A stretch of DNA of 64,000 bases from Notolepis coatsorum (GCA_963971535.1 OZ020594.1:110588643-110652642), one strand, 5' to 3'. Positions 20,630 to 33,482 are shown, numbered from the stretch's first letter. The notes: generated by a model from the sequence alone, not told the origin. Translations and numbers: made by a program.

Positions 20630-23600
20630 AGAGAGACGTAAAGGAGGGGACAGGGACTGCTTACTCTTACAGAGAGACGTAAAGGAGGGGACAGGGACTG
20701 CTTACTCTTACAGAGAGAGACGTAAAGGAGGGGACAGGGACTGCTTACTCTTACAGAGAGACGTAAAGGAGGGGACAGGGACTGCTTACTCTTACAGAGA
20801 GATACGTAAAGGAGGGGACAGGGACTGCTTACTCTTACAGAGAGAGACGTAAAGGAGGGGACAGGGACTGCTTACTCTTACAGAGAGAGACGTAAAGGAG
20901 GGGACAGGGACTGCTTACTCTTACAGAGAGAGACGTAGAGGAGGGGACAGGGACTGCTTACTCCTACAGAGAGAGACGTAGAGGAGGGGACAGGGACTGC
21001 TTACTCTTACAGAGAGAGACGTAAAGGAGGGGACAGGGACTGCTTACGCTTACAGAGAGAGACGTAAAGGAGGGGACAGGGACTGCTTACTCTTACAGAG
21101 AGAGAGAGACATAAAGGAGGGGACAGGGACTGCTTAAGGCCTCTGCATGCTACATAAACTGCAACACAACATCGACAAAGCAACGGTGTTGCAGACACTC
21201 TGCCTTTATGCTTCTGCAACATCGACATGCAGCCTATGCAACATTGTACCCCGGATGTAGCATAGATGAAACTTCCCTTCTCAACCAACCCATTGATAAC
21301 AAGCAGAATAATAAGCATCATTTTTACTTCCGGGCGGGGGACTTCAAAATAAAAGAGCGACGTCTAAAAGCACCGTAAATACGTTTATTTTGTACAATAT
21401 CTAACGTTAACACGAACCTAAACTAATCTAAAGTTAGTTTAGGTTCGTGTTAACGTTAGATAATGTACAAAATAAACGTATTTACGGTGCTTTTAGACGT
21501 CACTCTTTTATTTTGAAATCCCCCGACCGGAAGTATTTGTGATGTATTCTGCTTGTGTAACTTCTGTGTTTGTTGATGTCTGTAGAATAGATCGTTGGTG
21601 AACAACTAACTTTAGGTTCGTTTTAACGTTAGCTAGCAGCAGGGATGGACACCTTTGTGCAAATGCAGGCAGCTACAGGCACTCGAGGTCGAGGAAGAGC
21701 TGCTGAATTTAATCGGCAGGAGAGAGAGCTTGTCAAAGCCGGATATATCCCTGTGGCTGTGGTTGTAGGCACGAAAATGCAGCCCGAACTACCTGTTATA
21801 TTAAATTAATTGATTGCTGTTTAACTTGTCTGTGTCCAGTCCTTGTAAACAATGATGCATGTAATTATATTAACGTTACTGTGTGTTGATGTAGCTATGT
21901 TAATAAATTCTGAATGGCATTAACGTTAGTTGGGTATGATGGCATTGAATAGCATCAACGGCACGCTAGCTGGCTGGCTACAACAATGGAGGATGGTTCC
22001 TCCCTGCGGGACCAATATTATTCTATGACAGCCCCGCCCCCATTCGCTAACCAACCAATCACTGCTACGCAACATCAACGCAAGGTTGTTCAGATTAGAT
22101 TTTGGGGAGATGTACGCAACATCCTCGCAACACAGTCTACAAGACCCTCTGCAACCTGTTGCATTGAAGTCGTGCTGATGTTGTGTTGCAGTTGCTTCGC
22201 AGTTTCTGTAGCATGCAGAAGCCTTTACTCTTACAGAGAGAGACGTAGAGGAGGGGACAGGGACTGCTTACTCTTACAGAGAGACGTAAAGGAGGGGACA
22301 GGGACTGCTTACTCTTACAGAGAGAGACGTAGAGGAGGGGACAGGGACTGCTTACTCTTACAGAGACGTAAAGGAGGGGACAGGGACTGCTTTCTCTTAC
22401 AGAGAGAGAGAGAGACGTAAAGGAGGGGACAGGGACTGCTTACTCTTACAGAGACGTAAAGGAGGGGACAGGGACTGCTTACTCTTACAGAGAGAGACGT
22501 AGAGGAGGGGACAGGGACTGCTTACTCTTACAGAGACGTAAAGGAGGGGACAGGGACTGCTTACTCTTACAGAGATGTAAAGGAGGGGACAGGGACTGCT
22601 TACTCTCACAGAGAGAGACGTAAAGGAGGGGAGAGGGACTGCTTACTCTTACAGAGAGAGAGAGACATAAAGGACGGGACAGGGACTGCTTACTCTTACA
22701 GAGACGTAAAGGACGGGACAGGGACTGCTTACTCTTACAGAGACGTAAAGGAGGGGACAGGGACTGCTTACTCTTACAGAGAGAGAGAGACGTAAAGGAG
22801 GGGACAGGGACTGCTTACTCTTACAGAGACGTAAAGGAGGGGACAGGGACTGCTTACTCTTACAGAGACGTAAAGGAGGGGACAGGGACTGCTTACTCTT
22901 ACAGAGAGAGAGAGACATAAAGGAGGGGACAGGGACTGCTTACTCTTACAGAGACGTAAAGGAGGGGACAGGGACTGCTTACTCTTACAGAGACGTAAAG
23001 GAGGGGACAGGGACTGCTTACTCTTACAGAGAGAGAGAGACGTAAAGGAGGGGACAGGGACTGCTTACTCTTACAGAGACATAAAGGAGGGGACAGGGAC
23101 TGCTTACTCTTACAGAGACACGTAAAGGAGGGGACAGGGACTGCTTACTCTTACAGAGACACGTAAAGGAGGGGACAGGGACTGCTTACTCTTACAGAGA
23201 GAGAGGCATAAAGGAGGGGACAGGGACTGCTTACTCTTACAGAGAGACATAAAGGAGGGGACAGGGTCTGCTTACTCTTACAGAGAGACGTAAAGGAGGG
23301 TACAGGGACTGCTTACAGAGAGACTTAAAGGAGGGGACAGGGACTGCTTACTCTTACAGAGAGAGACGTAAAGGAGGGGACAGGGACTGCTTACTCTCAC
23401 AGAGAGAGACGTAGAGGAGGGGACAGGGACTGCTTACTCTTACAGAGAGAGACGTAAAGGAGGGGACAGGGACTGCTTACTCTTACAGAGAGAGACGTAA
23501 AGGAGGGGACAGGGACTGCTTACTCTTACAGAGAGACGTAAAGGAGGGGACAGGGACTGCTTACTCTTACAGAGAGAGACGTAAAAGAGGGGACAGGGAC

Positions 23601-23986
23601 TGCTTACTCTTACAGAGAGAGACGTAAAGGAGGGGACAGGGACTGCTTACTCTTACAGAGAGAGACGTAAAGGAGGGGACAGGGACTGCTTACTCTTACA
23701 GAGACACGTAAAGGAGGGGACAGGGACTGCTTACTCTTACAGAGAGACATAAAGGAGGGGACAGGGTCTGCTTACTCTTACAGAGAGACGTAAAGGAGGG
23801 GACAAGGACTGCTTACAGAGAGACGTAAAGGAGGGGACAGGGACTGCTTACTCTTACAGAGAGAGACGTAAAGGAGGGGACAGGGACTGCTTACTCTTAC
23901 AGAGAGAGACGTAAAGGAGGGGACAGGGACTGCTTACTCTTACAGAGAGACGTAAAGGAGGGGACAGGGACTGCTTACTCTTACAG
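20630..23986. repeat. 3357-bp tandem duplication, copy 1
   Basis: The block matches the following sequence with a constant offset of 3357 bp, including the whole Harbinger-like element and the idiosyncratic unit variants around it. Homology starts at 20630, right after the fold-back element. Confidence 0.9.
21137..22224. mobile_element. Harbinger-like non-autonomous element (1088 bp), copy 1
   Basis: Termini AGGCCTCTGCATGCTACA and, inverted, AGGCTTCTGCATGCTACA, matching at 24 of 26 positions. A TTA target duplication lies at 21134-21136 and 22225-22227; removing the element restores a normal minisatellite unit. A TTA duplication and A/G-starting inverted repeats fit PIF-Harbinger. A near-perfect palindrome (arms 21326-21424 and 21436-21534) lies inside, perhaps a nested MITE. 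Short ORFs (for example 21986-22227) have no recognisable domain. No transposase. Confidence 0.75.
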
Positions 23987-26900
23987 AGAGAGACGTAAAG
24001 GAGGGGACAGGGACTGCTTACTCTTACAGAGAGACGTAAAGGAGGGGACAGGGACTGCTTACTCTTACAGAGAGAGACGTAAAGGAGGGGACAGGGACTG
24101 CTTACTCTTACAGAGAGACGTAAAGGAGGGGACAGGGACTGCTTACTCTTACAGAGAGATACGTAAAGGAGGGGACAGGGACTGCTTACTCTTACAGAGA
24201 GAGACGTAAAGGAGGGGACAGGGACTGCTTACTCTTACAGAGAGAGACGTAAAGGAGGGGACAGGGACTGCTTACTCTTACAGAGAGAGACGTAGAGGAG
24301 GGGACAGGGACTGCTTACTCCTACAGAGAGAGACGTAGAGGAGGGGACAGGGACTGCTTACTCTTACAGAGAGAGACGTAAAGGAGGGGACAGGGACTGC
24401 TTACGCTTACAGAGAGAGACGTAAAGGAGGGGACAGGGACTGCTTACTCTTACAGAGAGAGAGAGACATAAAGGAGGGGACAGGGACTGCTTAAGGCCTC
24501 TGCATGCTACATAAACTGCAACACAACATCGACAAAGCAACGGTGTTGCAGACACTCTGCCTTTATGCTTCTGCAACATCGACATGCAGCCTATGCAACA
24601 TTGTACCCCGGATGTAGCATAGATGAAACTTCCCTTCTCAACCAACCCATTGATAACAAGCAGAATAATAAGCATCATTTTTACTTCCGGGCGGGGGACT
24701 TCAAAATAAAAGAGCGACGTCTAAAAGCACCGTAAATACGTTTATTTTGTACAATATCTAACGTTAACACGAACCTAAACTAATCTAAAGTTAGTTTAGG
24801 TTCGTGTTAACGTTAGATAATGTACAAAATAAACGTATTTACGGTGCTTTTAGACGTCACTCTTTTATTTTGAAATCCCCCGACCGGAAGTATTTGTGAT
24901 GTATTCTGCTTGTGTAACTTCTGTGTTTGTTGATGTCTGTAGAATAGATCGTTGGTGAACAACTAACTTTAGGTTCGTTTTAACGTTAGCTAGCAGCAGG
25001 GATGGACACCTTTGTGCAAATGCAGGCAGCTACAGGCACTCGAGGTCGAGGAAGAGCTGCTGAATTTAATCGGCAGGAGAGAGAGCTTGTCAAAGCCGGA
25101 TATATCCCTGTGGCTGTGGTTGTAGGCACGAAAATGCAGCCCGAACTACCTGTTATATTAAATTAATTGATTGCTGTTTAACTTGTCTGTGTCCAGTCCT
25201 TGTAAACAATGATGCATGTAATTATATTAACGTTACTGTGTGTTGATGTAGCTATGTTAATAAATTCTGAATGGCATTAACGTTAGTTGGGTATGATGGC
25301 ATTGAATAGCATCAACGGCACGCTAGCTGGCTGGCTACAACAATGGAGGATGGTTCCTCCCTGCGGGACCAATATTATTCTATGACAGCCCCGCCCCCAT
25401 TCGCTAACCAACCAATCACTGCTACGCAACATCAACGCAAGGTTGTTCAGATTAGATTTTGGGGAGATGTACGCAACATCCTCGCAACACAGTCTACAAG
25501 ACCCTCTGCAACCTGTTGCATTGAAGTCGTGCTGATGTTGTGTTGCAGTTGCTTCGCAGTTTCTGTAGCATGCAGAAGCCTTTACTCTTACAGAGAGAGA
25601 CGTAGAGGAGGGGACAGGGACTGCTTACTCTTACAGAGAGACGTAAAGGAGGGGACAGGGACTGCTTACTCTTACAGAGAGAGACGTAGAGGAGGGGACA
25701 GGGACTGCTTACTCTTACAGAGACGTAAAGGAGGGGACAGGGACTGCTTTCTCTTACAGAGAGAGAGAGAGACGTAAAGGAGGGGACAGGGACTGCTTAC
25801 TCTTACAGAGACGTAAAGGAGGGGACAGGGACTGCTTACTCTTACAGAGAGAGACGTAGAGGAGGGGACAGGGACTGCTTACTCTTACAGAGACGTAAAG
25901 GAGGGGACAGGGACTGCTTACTCTTACAGAGATGTAAAGGAGGGGACAGGGACTGCTTACTCTCACAGAGAGAGACGTAAAGGAGGGGAGAGGGACTGCT
26001 TACTCTTACAGAGAGAGAGAGACATAAAGGACGGGACAGGGACTGCTTACTCTTACAGAGACGTAAAGGACGGGACAGGGACTGCTTACTCTTACAGAGA
26101 CGTAAAGGAGGGGACAGGGACTGCTTACTCTTACAGAGAGAGAGAGACGTAAAGGAGGGGACAGGGACTGCTTACTCTTACAGAGACGTAAAGGAGGGGA
26201 CAGGGACTGCTTACTCTTACAGAGACGTAAAGGAGGGGACAGGGACTGCTTACTCTTACAGAGAGAGAGAGACATAAAGGAGGGGACAGGGACTGCTTAC
26301 TCTTACAGAGACGTAAAGGAGGGGACAGGGACTGCTTACTCTTACAGAGACGTAAAGGAGGGGACAGGGACTGCTTACTCTTACAGAGAGAGAGAGACGT
26401 AAAGGAGGGGACAGGGACTGCTTACTCTTACAGAGACATAAAGGAGGGGACAGGGACTGCTTACTCTTACAGAGACACGTAAAGGAGGGGACAGGGACTG
26501 CTTACTCTTACAGAGACACGTAAAGGAGGGGACAGGGACTGCTTACTCTTACAGAGAGAGAGGCATAAAGGAGGGGACAGGGACTGCTTACTCTTACAGA
26601 GAGACATAAAGGAGGGGACAGGGTCTGCTTACTCTTACAGAGAGACGTAAAGGAGGGTACAGGGACTGCTTACAGAGAGACTTAAAGGAGGGGACAGGGA
26701 CTGCTTACTCTTACAGAGAGAGACGTAAAGGAGGGGACAGGGACTGCTTACTCTTACAGAGAGAGACGTAAAGGAGGGGACAGGGACTGCTTACTCTTAC
26801 AGAGAGAGACGTAAAGGAGGGGACAGGGACTGCTTACTCTTACAGAGAGACGTAAAGGAGGGGACAGGGACTGCTTACTCTTACAGAGAGAGACGTAAAA

Positions 26901-27300
26901 GAGGGGACAGGGACTGCTTACTCTTACAGAGAGAGACGTAAAGGAGGGGACAGGGACTGCTTACTCTTACAGAGAGAGACGTAAAGGAGGGGACAGGGAC
27001 TGCTTACTCTTACAGAGACACGTAAAGGAGGGGACAGGGACTGCTTACTCTTACAGAGAGACATAAAGGAGGGGACAGGGTCTGCTTACTCTTACAGAGA
27101 GACGTAAAGGAGGGGACAAGGACTGCTTACAGAGAGACGTAAAGGAGGGGACAGGGACTGCTTACTCTTACAGAGAGAGACGTAAAGGAGGGGACAGGGA
27201 CTGCTTACTCTTACAGAGAGAGACGTAAAGGAGGGGACAGGGACTGCTTACTCTTACAGAGAGACGTAAAGGAGGGGACAGGGACTGCTTACTCTTACAG
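23987..27300. repeat. 3357-bp tandem duplication, copy 2
   Basis: Second copy, starting where copy 1 ends. It is nearly identical through the transposon. Differences include 23387/26744 (CTCAC versus CTTAC), a nearby GTAGAGG/GTAAAGG change, and the loss of one repeat unit (about 44 bp) near 26850. The right edge is approximate because the flanking minisatellite continues. Confidence 0.88.
24494..25581. mobile_element. Harbinger-like non-autonomous element (1088 bp), copy 2
   Basis: Same length and sequence as copy 1, with TTA at 24491-24493 and 25582-25584. It arose by the 3357-bp tandem duplication and not by independent insertion, because the flanking minisatellite variants match too. Confidence 0.75.
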
Positions 27301-28101
27301 AGAGAGACGTAAAGGAGGTGACAGGGACTGCTTACTCTTACAGAGACATAAAGAAGGGGACAGGGACTGCTTACTCTTACAGAGAGAGACGTAAAGGAGG
27401 GGACAGGGACTGCTTACTCTTACAGAGAGAGACATAAAGGAGGGGACATGGACTGCTTACTCTTACAGAGAGAGAGAGATGTAAAGGAGGGGACAGGGAC
27501 TGCTTACTCTTACAGAGAGAGAGGTAAAGGAGGGGACAGGCACTGCTTACAGAGAGAGACGTAAAGGAGGGGACAGGGACTGCTTACTCTTACAGAGAGA
27601 GACGTAAAGGAGGGGACATGGACTGCTTACTCTTACAGAGAGAGAGAGATGTAAAGGAGGGGACAGGGACTGCTTACTCTTACAGAGAGAGAGGTAAAGG
27701 AGGGGACAGGCACTGCTTACAGAGAGAGACGTAAAGGAGGGGACAGGGACTGCTTACTCTTACAGAGAGAGACGTAAAGGAGGGGACAGGGACTGCTTAC
27801 TCTTACAGAGAGAGACGTAAAGGAGGGGACAGGGACTGCTTACTCTTACAGAGAGACGTAAAGGAGGGGACAGGGACTGCTTACTCTTACAGAGAGACGT
27901 AAAGGAGGGGACAGGGACTGCTTACTCTTACAGAGAGACGTAAAGGAGGGGACAGGGACTGCTTACTCTTACAGAGAGACGTAAAGGAGGGGACAGGGAC
28001 TGCTTACTCTTACAGAGAGACGTAAAGGAGGGGACAGGGACTGCTTACTCTTACAGAGAGAGACGTAAAGGAGGGGACAGGGACTGCTTACTCTTACAGA
28101 G

Positions 28102-28613
28102 CGACACGGTCACATCAGAAAACGTAAATAAAGTACTTAATCGACAAAAGGAAAAAAGGTACACAATGTACTTTATATATATACAAGTAATTCACATTAC
28201 ATTTTGTATCGGCAAAAGTAAAAAAAATTATTTAAAAGCATGATTGAGAGTCAAACGAACAATGCTTGCCGTTGGGGGGCGAGTGCACTAGATCAAGCCA
28301 CCCACCCTGATACAAACAGCAATAATATGATGATAGAACAACCGTTAAGGTAACGGTTGTGGTTAGCAGTGGTGCGTTGGTCATGGGACGGGGTTGCACG
28401 CAGAGCAACCGGCTCTGTGCACGCGCGTGCACACAGGAATGCGCCAACTCGACTGATGCGCCAACTCGCCAAGTACCCACATGGCTACTTTGCATAACAA
28501 TAGCTCAGGTCGTCAGGTGGGTTCAAATACGTCCTCCGATACATTCACACAAAACTTGTGAATGAAATGTGTTACATTCCATTTGTTGGTGACAGGTATA
28601 CACAACTCGGGTT
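28102..28613. other. Unassigned sequence after the minisatellite
   Basis: AT-rich at first, then a GC-richer part with GTGCACGCGCGTGCAC (28416-28432, almost palindromic) and a doubled ATGCGCCAACTCG motif near 28440-28470. No coding signal. Confidence 0.3.
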
Positions 28614-29336
28614 GTTAGGGTCACGTCATTCACAAATGTTTCTGGAACAGTAACGTTGAGGGAGTGAGCGGGGAAGTCAGACTTTGCTGACCGCACGCTA
28701 CACTATGATGAATCAAACCGTGACTCATTCTATTTTTTGATACTATATGAACTGTTTTAACTCCAATAAACTAACCAAACACAGTATCCTGGATCCGTGA
28801 TTATGTGGCGAGCGGCACGTCTGGCAGGTACCATTATTGACTGCAGTATGTTTGGACAGTCGCCATACATTTGTCAGCAAACGCGACACCGAACGAAGGA
28901 TTGGATCCACAAAAGGTCCCGATAAAAGTCAGACATTATTGGACGAGGAGCAAAGGAGCAACACGCGCGCATGTAAACAATGGAATGATCGCACGCACAC
29001 ACAAAGGACCGGACCGAGCCAGCATACGTCAACGGATTTGCGGTAATGTAACCCGACCCGTTGCGCAGTGTGGACCCATGTTGGTTCGTTTGGAACTATT
29101 TTGAGCTGGTTCTACCGCTGAGTGGAAAACTGTTATTATGCTGAAACACGCTGTGGATGTGTGTGCGCGGCCCGCCGGGCAAAACTTCTATCATGCGTGT
29201 GTGACAACAAACAATTAACGTACGCTGCACTGCACTGCTCTCTTGCTGTGGCTGATATATGTGGCGGGTTTTGCAAATGCATTGAATATTGGAATTGGAT
29301 TCTCATAACTTGTGATAACTTTCTTGTGCATTCAAA
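28614..29336 (+). other. Putative BEL/Pao 5' LTR and leader
   Basis: The stretch upstream of the BEL gag begins TGTTAGGGTCACG (28614) and carries AATAAA at 28764-28769. A TGGCGAGCGG stretch near 28805 could be a tRNA-type primer-binding site. A 500-nt leader without ORFs runs to the gag ATG. No 3' LTR exists in the window to prove the boundaries, so this is inferred from position and the TG start. Confidence 0.35.
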
Positions 29337-31922
29337 ATGAGTGGTTCAAATGTTGGGAAACAGGACAAAGAAAAGAGAAAAATAACTCTCACTGCAAAAG
29401 CTCTTGCAAATAAAGTCGAATCACTCCAAAAGAAATGCAAAGGAAAAGTGGAGGAAATAAAACGTCTGATAACCTCTGTCAAAGAGCTCATGAAAAATGA
29501 GCCAAATGTTGCACTGGTTAAAGCACAACTTGACGTTTTGATGCAAGTGTCTGACAATGCTAATGAACTTCATAACTGTTTGATGCCTCTTATTCCACCC
29601 GATGAACAAGAACAACAAAATGACTGGTTCTCAAAGGTCAATAAACATAAAGATGGATTCATTAGCGATGTTAATGCCTGGTTTTCAGTAACCAAAGGAA
29701 ACACACCTCAGTTAGAGGCTCATAACAGGCCTACTGAAATGCAGCAGCATGAGGTTGCAGAGGAGGACATGGGGGTGTGGGAAATGTGGAAGTGACGGGG
29801 CCTCAGTCGCACAGTACTCGTTATGCTCAAGAGGATGTTCAACCAGGGGACAGCATATCCAACCATAGTAGCAAGAATTATGGTTCAAGATCTACTAGAT
29901 CAAAGGTTTCCTCGAATGCATCCTCACGTCTCAGAGCCGAGGCCGACATGGCTCGGCAAAAGTTGCTTGAACAAAAGCATGCTCTTGAAGACCAGGAAGC
30001 TCAAATAAAGAAACAAGCAGACATAGCAAGGCATGCTCTACAGGACCAGGAAGCTCACATAAAGAAACAAAAGGAACAACTTCAGTTGGAATCGGACATA
30101 GCTGCATCGGCAGCAAGGCTGAATGTTCTGAGAACCTCTGGGTCAGGGGTGTGGAGTGCTGCTTCTCGTAAATCGGATGGAATGGAATCCTACTTTGAAA
30201 AGGGCCTCAACATTAATGCAGAGACATTTGTATCACACAAGGATGGAAGAGGACAACCTGCATACGTTGGAGGCACACGGCCAAAGCAAAGACAATCTGA
30301 CGGAGCCAAATACCTCCAGAAGCCCTCAGCACTCACACAGACCCAGACGGAGATCTCAAACGCTACAGGGTACCCAGCGCTCACACCGAGACAGAGCACG
30401 GTCCCAAAGACTACATGGCCTCCATTGTCTTTGTATAGAGACATACAACCTGTTTCCAGGAACAACAGCAGTGAACAGAACAACATAATGTCTATTATGC
30501 AAAAACAAAACGACCTCACTTCCATGTTGGTGCATCAGCAATGCATTGCTTCACTGCCTAAAAGAGACATCCAACCATTTGAAGGTGACCCTCTACAGTA
30601 CCATGGCTTTATACAGTCCTTTGAACAGACTATAGAAAGGAGGACTGACAATGCTGTTGATTGCCTGCACTATTTGGATCAATACACCAGGGGGCAGCCT
30701 AAACAACTAGTCAGAAGTTGTCAACATATGACTGATGGCACTGGATATGCTACAGCGAAGGCTTTACTCCAGGAACACTTTGGGAACGAGCACGTCATAG
30801 CATCCGCTTACATGGACAAAATCTTTGCATGGCCAGCTATTAAGTCGGAGGATGGGAAAGCCTTACAAGCATACAGCCTATTCTTGCGCGGATGCTGCAA
30901 TGCCATGAAAGACGTACATAATCTGTGTGACCTAAACACATCTGCAAACATGCTTGCTGTCATCAAGAAGTTGCCCTACAAGCTGAGGGACAAATGGCGA
31001 ACAGAAGCATGTAACATCCAGGAAAGACATCGCAAACATGCTATGTTTACAGATAGTGATTTTTATTGAGCGGGAAGCAAGAATCGCTACAGACCCTGTA
31101 TTTGGAGACATACAAGACGCTCCAATGACGGGGGCTTTCAAGGAAAGTGGCAGAGCTAGACCTGTGCCTCGTCTTCAGGCTAGAGGGAGTAGTTTTGCCA
31201 CAACGTATTCCCAGATTGAAAGAGATGCTCATTGGGAAAACAGAATTAAGGATGGATATGAGGAGGCTTGCCTTTTCTGCAAAGGGGGTGGACACACACT
31301 GGAGTCGTGTACTCTATTGGAGAGGAGAGCTCACAGCGAGAAGATGGAGTTCCTGAAGGAGAATGGAGTTTGTTTTGGATGCTTGTGCACTGGGCACATC
31401 AGCAGAGAGTGCAGGGAACATCTGTTTTGCAGGACATGTGGCTCACGACACCCCAGCTTGCTCCACATCCACTCTAAGGAGAATGGAGATGCAGAGAAAG
31501 GCAGGAGCAACTCAGACAGAGCAGTGGACAGAACTCTAGTCGAAATTCATACCGGTGGCCTTATTGGGGCCGGTGATCAATATTGCAAGCTTGCCATCGT
31601 ACCAGTTAAAGTTAAATCCAGCAAAGGTCAAAGGTCAGTGGAAACCTACGCCTTTCTAGACCCAGGCAGCTCAGCGTCCTTTTGCACAATGGGTCTCATG
31701 GATAAACTGGGACTCTCTGGGAGGAAAACAAGGATCCTTCTACGTACCATGGGCCAAGAAAAGGTGGTTGACAGTTGCATTGTATCTGACTTGGAAGTCG
31801 CTGGATTGGACAGTGACCGGTACTGTGCAATGCCCAAGATCTTTGCACAGCATCAAATGCCTGTCAATCGAAGTAACATCCCACGACGGCAAGACCTGGA
31901 AAAATGGCCTCATCAGATGTGA
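29337..31922 (+). pseudogene. BEL/Pao gag-protease region, frameshifted and truncated
   Basis: Three overlapping frames form one ancestral gene. 29337-29795 is a lysine-rich N-terminal helical region. 29777-31069 has a coiled-coil-like stretch with repeated KKQ/ALEDQEA units, then the DUF1759-type Gag domain from RDIQPFEGDPLQYHGF. 31038-31922 has three zinc knuckles (CLFCKGGGHTLESC, CFGCLCTGHISREC, CRTCGSRHPSLLH) and a BEL-type aspartic protease with FLDPGSS (Asp at about residue 208 of that frame). The frame steps near 29780 and 31050 look like indels. Homology stops at 31922, before RT, RNase H and integrase, where a hAT fragment begins. Not functional. Confidence 0.85.
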
Positions 31923-32867
31923 TTTCGCTCACTTTTCTTGGAAGCACTTCCTTCTGGTTTTGACATTTTATTTATATAGCTTGCTTATGAGCAACGCTAT
32001 CACTGTGCAAGTATATTTTCTTCCTCAACTTCTTGCTCTGAGAGCTAGTCACAGTCCCATTCATCCACTGCTCTGCCAAATGGGCTCCAAATGATTTATT
32101 TAACAATATCTTGGCGTTTTTACATGGAAGGCAGCCAATGCATCCCTCCTTGGCAAATAACCAGCTATATTTATTTTTCCAAAATGTCCACTGACTCGGA
32201 CCCCAGCATTGTGGTGGTTGAGTAGCAGCGCAGTCCAGGTCTAGTGGTGGAGACTCGGGTCTGGCAGTGGCAACCGGCGCAGTAACAATAACAGGTGCAC
32301 TGCGCACAGGAGCAGCAGAGCTAATACTAGTACTAGCACTAGCAGTGTCAACTTCAGTGACAGTAGCGCTGCTAGCTGCTGCACTAACAGCGTCAGTCTT
32401 TGGCCTTTTTATAAAACCAAAGCTGTCCAGCTTTGTACAGCCTTGCGGCGGGTTGAGCCTTTTTTTTGGCGGCATGTGGCGTAGTGTTTATGTTTTCAGT
32501 TGCAGCCTGCAGGACACAGACGGACCGGCAGCCTTCTGTTTACATCAGCTGCTTCTTCTTCACTAGGTTAGAGTAGCGTTAAACTTATGGGGCGACGCTC
32601 ATGGGCGACACATAGCGGCTTGGAGGTGAAATGCAGCCTATTCCACAACATGAATTATTCTGTTCTTTTAAAAACTGAAAAGAAAAATATGATCTATTAA
32701 TAATTTATTTAGGTCAAATAAATAATACTAATTTGTACATAAAAAAAAATAAAATAAAAAAGATATAATTTTTTTGAGAGACCCCCACAGGGGGTCTTGA
32801 CTATGGGGGCTCAGACTATAGCTATGGGGGCTGAGCCCCCATTGGTCCCCTCATAATTCGAACACTG
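31923..32867 (-). mobile_element. 5' end of a hAT transposon (truncated)
   Basis: On the minus strand it starts at 32867 with CAGTGTTCGAATTATGAGGG, a hAT-type CAGTG end. A repeated GGGGGCTCAG/CCCCCATAG subterminal region (32765-32850) and a leader follow, then the transposase N-terminus. The 3' part is missing where it meets the BEL fragment, so no target duplication can be shown. Confidence 0.6.
31972..32475 (-). pseudogene. hAT transposase N-terminal fragment (zinc-finger region)
   Basis: 167 codons. The N-terminus is MPPKKRLNPPQG, then a low-complexity Ser/Thr/Ala/Pro stretch (about 35-80). A Trp/Cys-rich module follows with WTFWKNKYSWLFAKEGCIGC, LPCKNA and a terminal HSDSVAHK. W..W, C..C and H....H is the pattern of TTF/BED-like zinc fingers that start KIAA1586/ZMYM-like hAT transposases. 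No RNase H-like catalytic core is present. The stop comes directly after the finger, so the gene is cut short. A spliced exon is possible, but no GT donor is obvious at the end. Confidence 0.6.
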
Positions 32868-33036
32868 ATCGTAACATATATGACATACATGACATACAGA
32901 TAGACAGTACTGCTACATCTATACATGTATGACATACCAGATAGATATGCAACATGGCTAATAAGGTAATTTATATAACCTGATATTCTATATTGTCTAA
33001 TATAATGTGAACATGCAAATGTTTCAATAGCCATGT
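32868..33036 (-). repeat. LINE-A 3' UTR fragment
   Basis: 32876-32945 is nearly identical to 46080-46145 (tandem TATGACATACATGACATACA then AGATAGACAGTACTGCTACA), part of the LINE-A 3' UTR on the minus strand. The rest is unassigned AT-rich sequence up to the large hAT. Confidence 0.6.
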
Positions 33037-33341
33037 GTAAGGATCAGTGGCGGCTGGTACTATCTTCCATTGGTGGGTCGCAACTGACGTTAGGTTGAGT
33101 TGAAAATGTAACGTAACGTTAATAAATGCTCTGGAGCAATCTCTCTCTCTGTCTCTCGGATCAATCCAATAAATAATTAACACATGTATATGTTGTCATT
33201 TTAAACAGCTCACCATTCATTCATTCATACATTATGCATCAGCCGCAGCAAAATTAATGTTATAGTTCACAACACAGCAGCATGTTTTGAAGTGCTATTA
33301 TCATCTCAGCATTTCATAGCCGCATTTCTCGGAGACACAGG

Positions 33342-33482
33342 ATTATGAGAGAGAGAGAGAGAGCAAGAGAGAGCGAGAGAGAGCGAGAGGGAGAGAGAGG
33401 GAGAGAGAGAGAGAGAGCGAGAGAGAGAGAGCGAGAGAGAGGGAGAGAGAGAGAGAGAGCGAGAGAGAGAGCGAGCGAGAGA

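Larger units (their letters stand above)
20630..28101. repeat. ~43-bp minisatellite array, main block
   Basis: Well over 100 units of about 41-47 bp. The core GACGTAAAGGAGGGGACAGG is constant and variation is mainly in the number of GA dinucleotides at the unit junction. The array is interrupted by the two Harbinger-like copies and ends near 28101 at CTTACAGAGCGACACGG. All ORFs translating it (SLSPPLR and CKSKQ motifs on the minus strand) are repeat artefacts. Each unit contains TTA twice, the target used by the inserted element. Confidence 0.95.

Noticed and set aside
21007..26275. ORFs of 70-144 codons over the minisatellite and Harbinger ends
   Set aside because: Peptides are simple translations of the repeat unit or unconserved transposon interior and recur with the 3357-bp duplication.
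20630..28101. Possible CRISPR array (regular ~43-bp direct repeats)
   Set aside because: Whole units repeat with no unique spacers, in a vertebrate-type genome; it is a minisatellite. The 22-bp repeats at 58.2 and 60.2 kb were rejected for the same reason.
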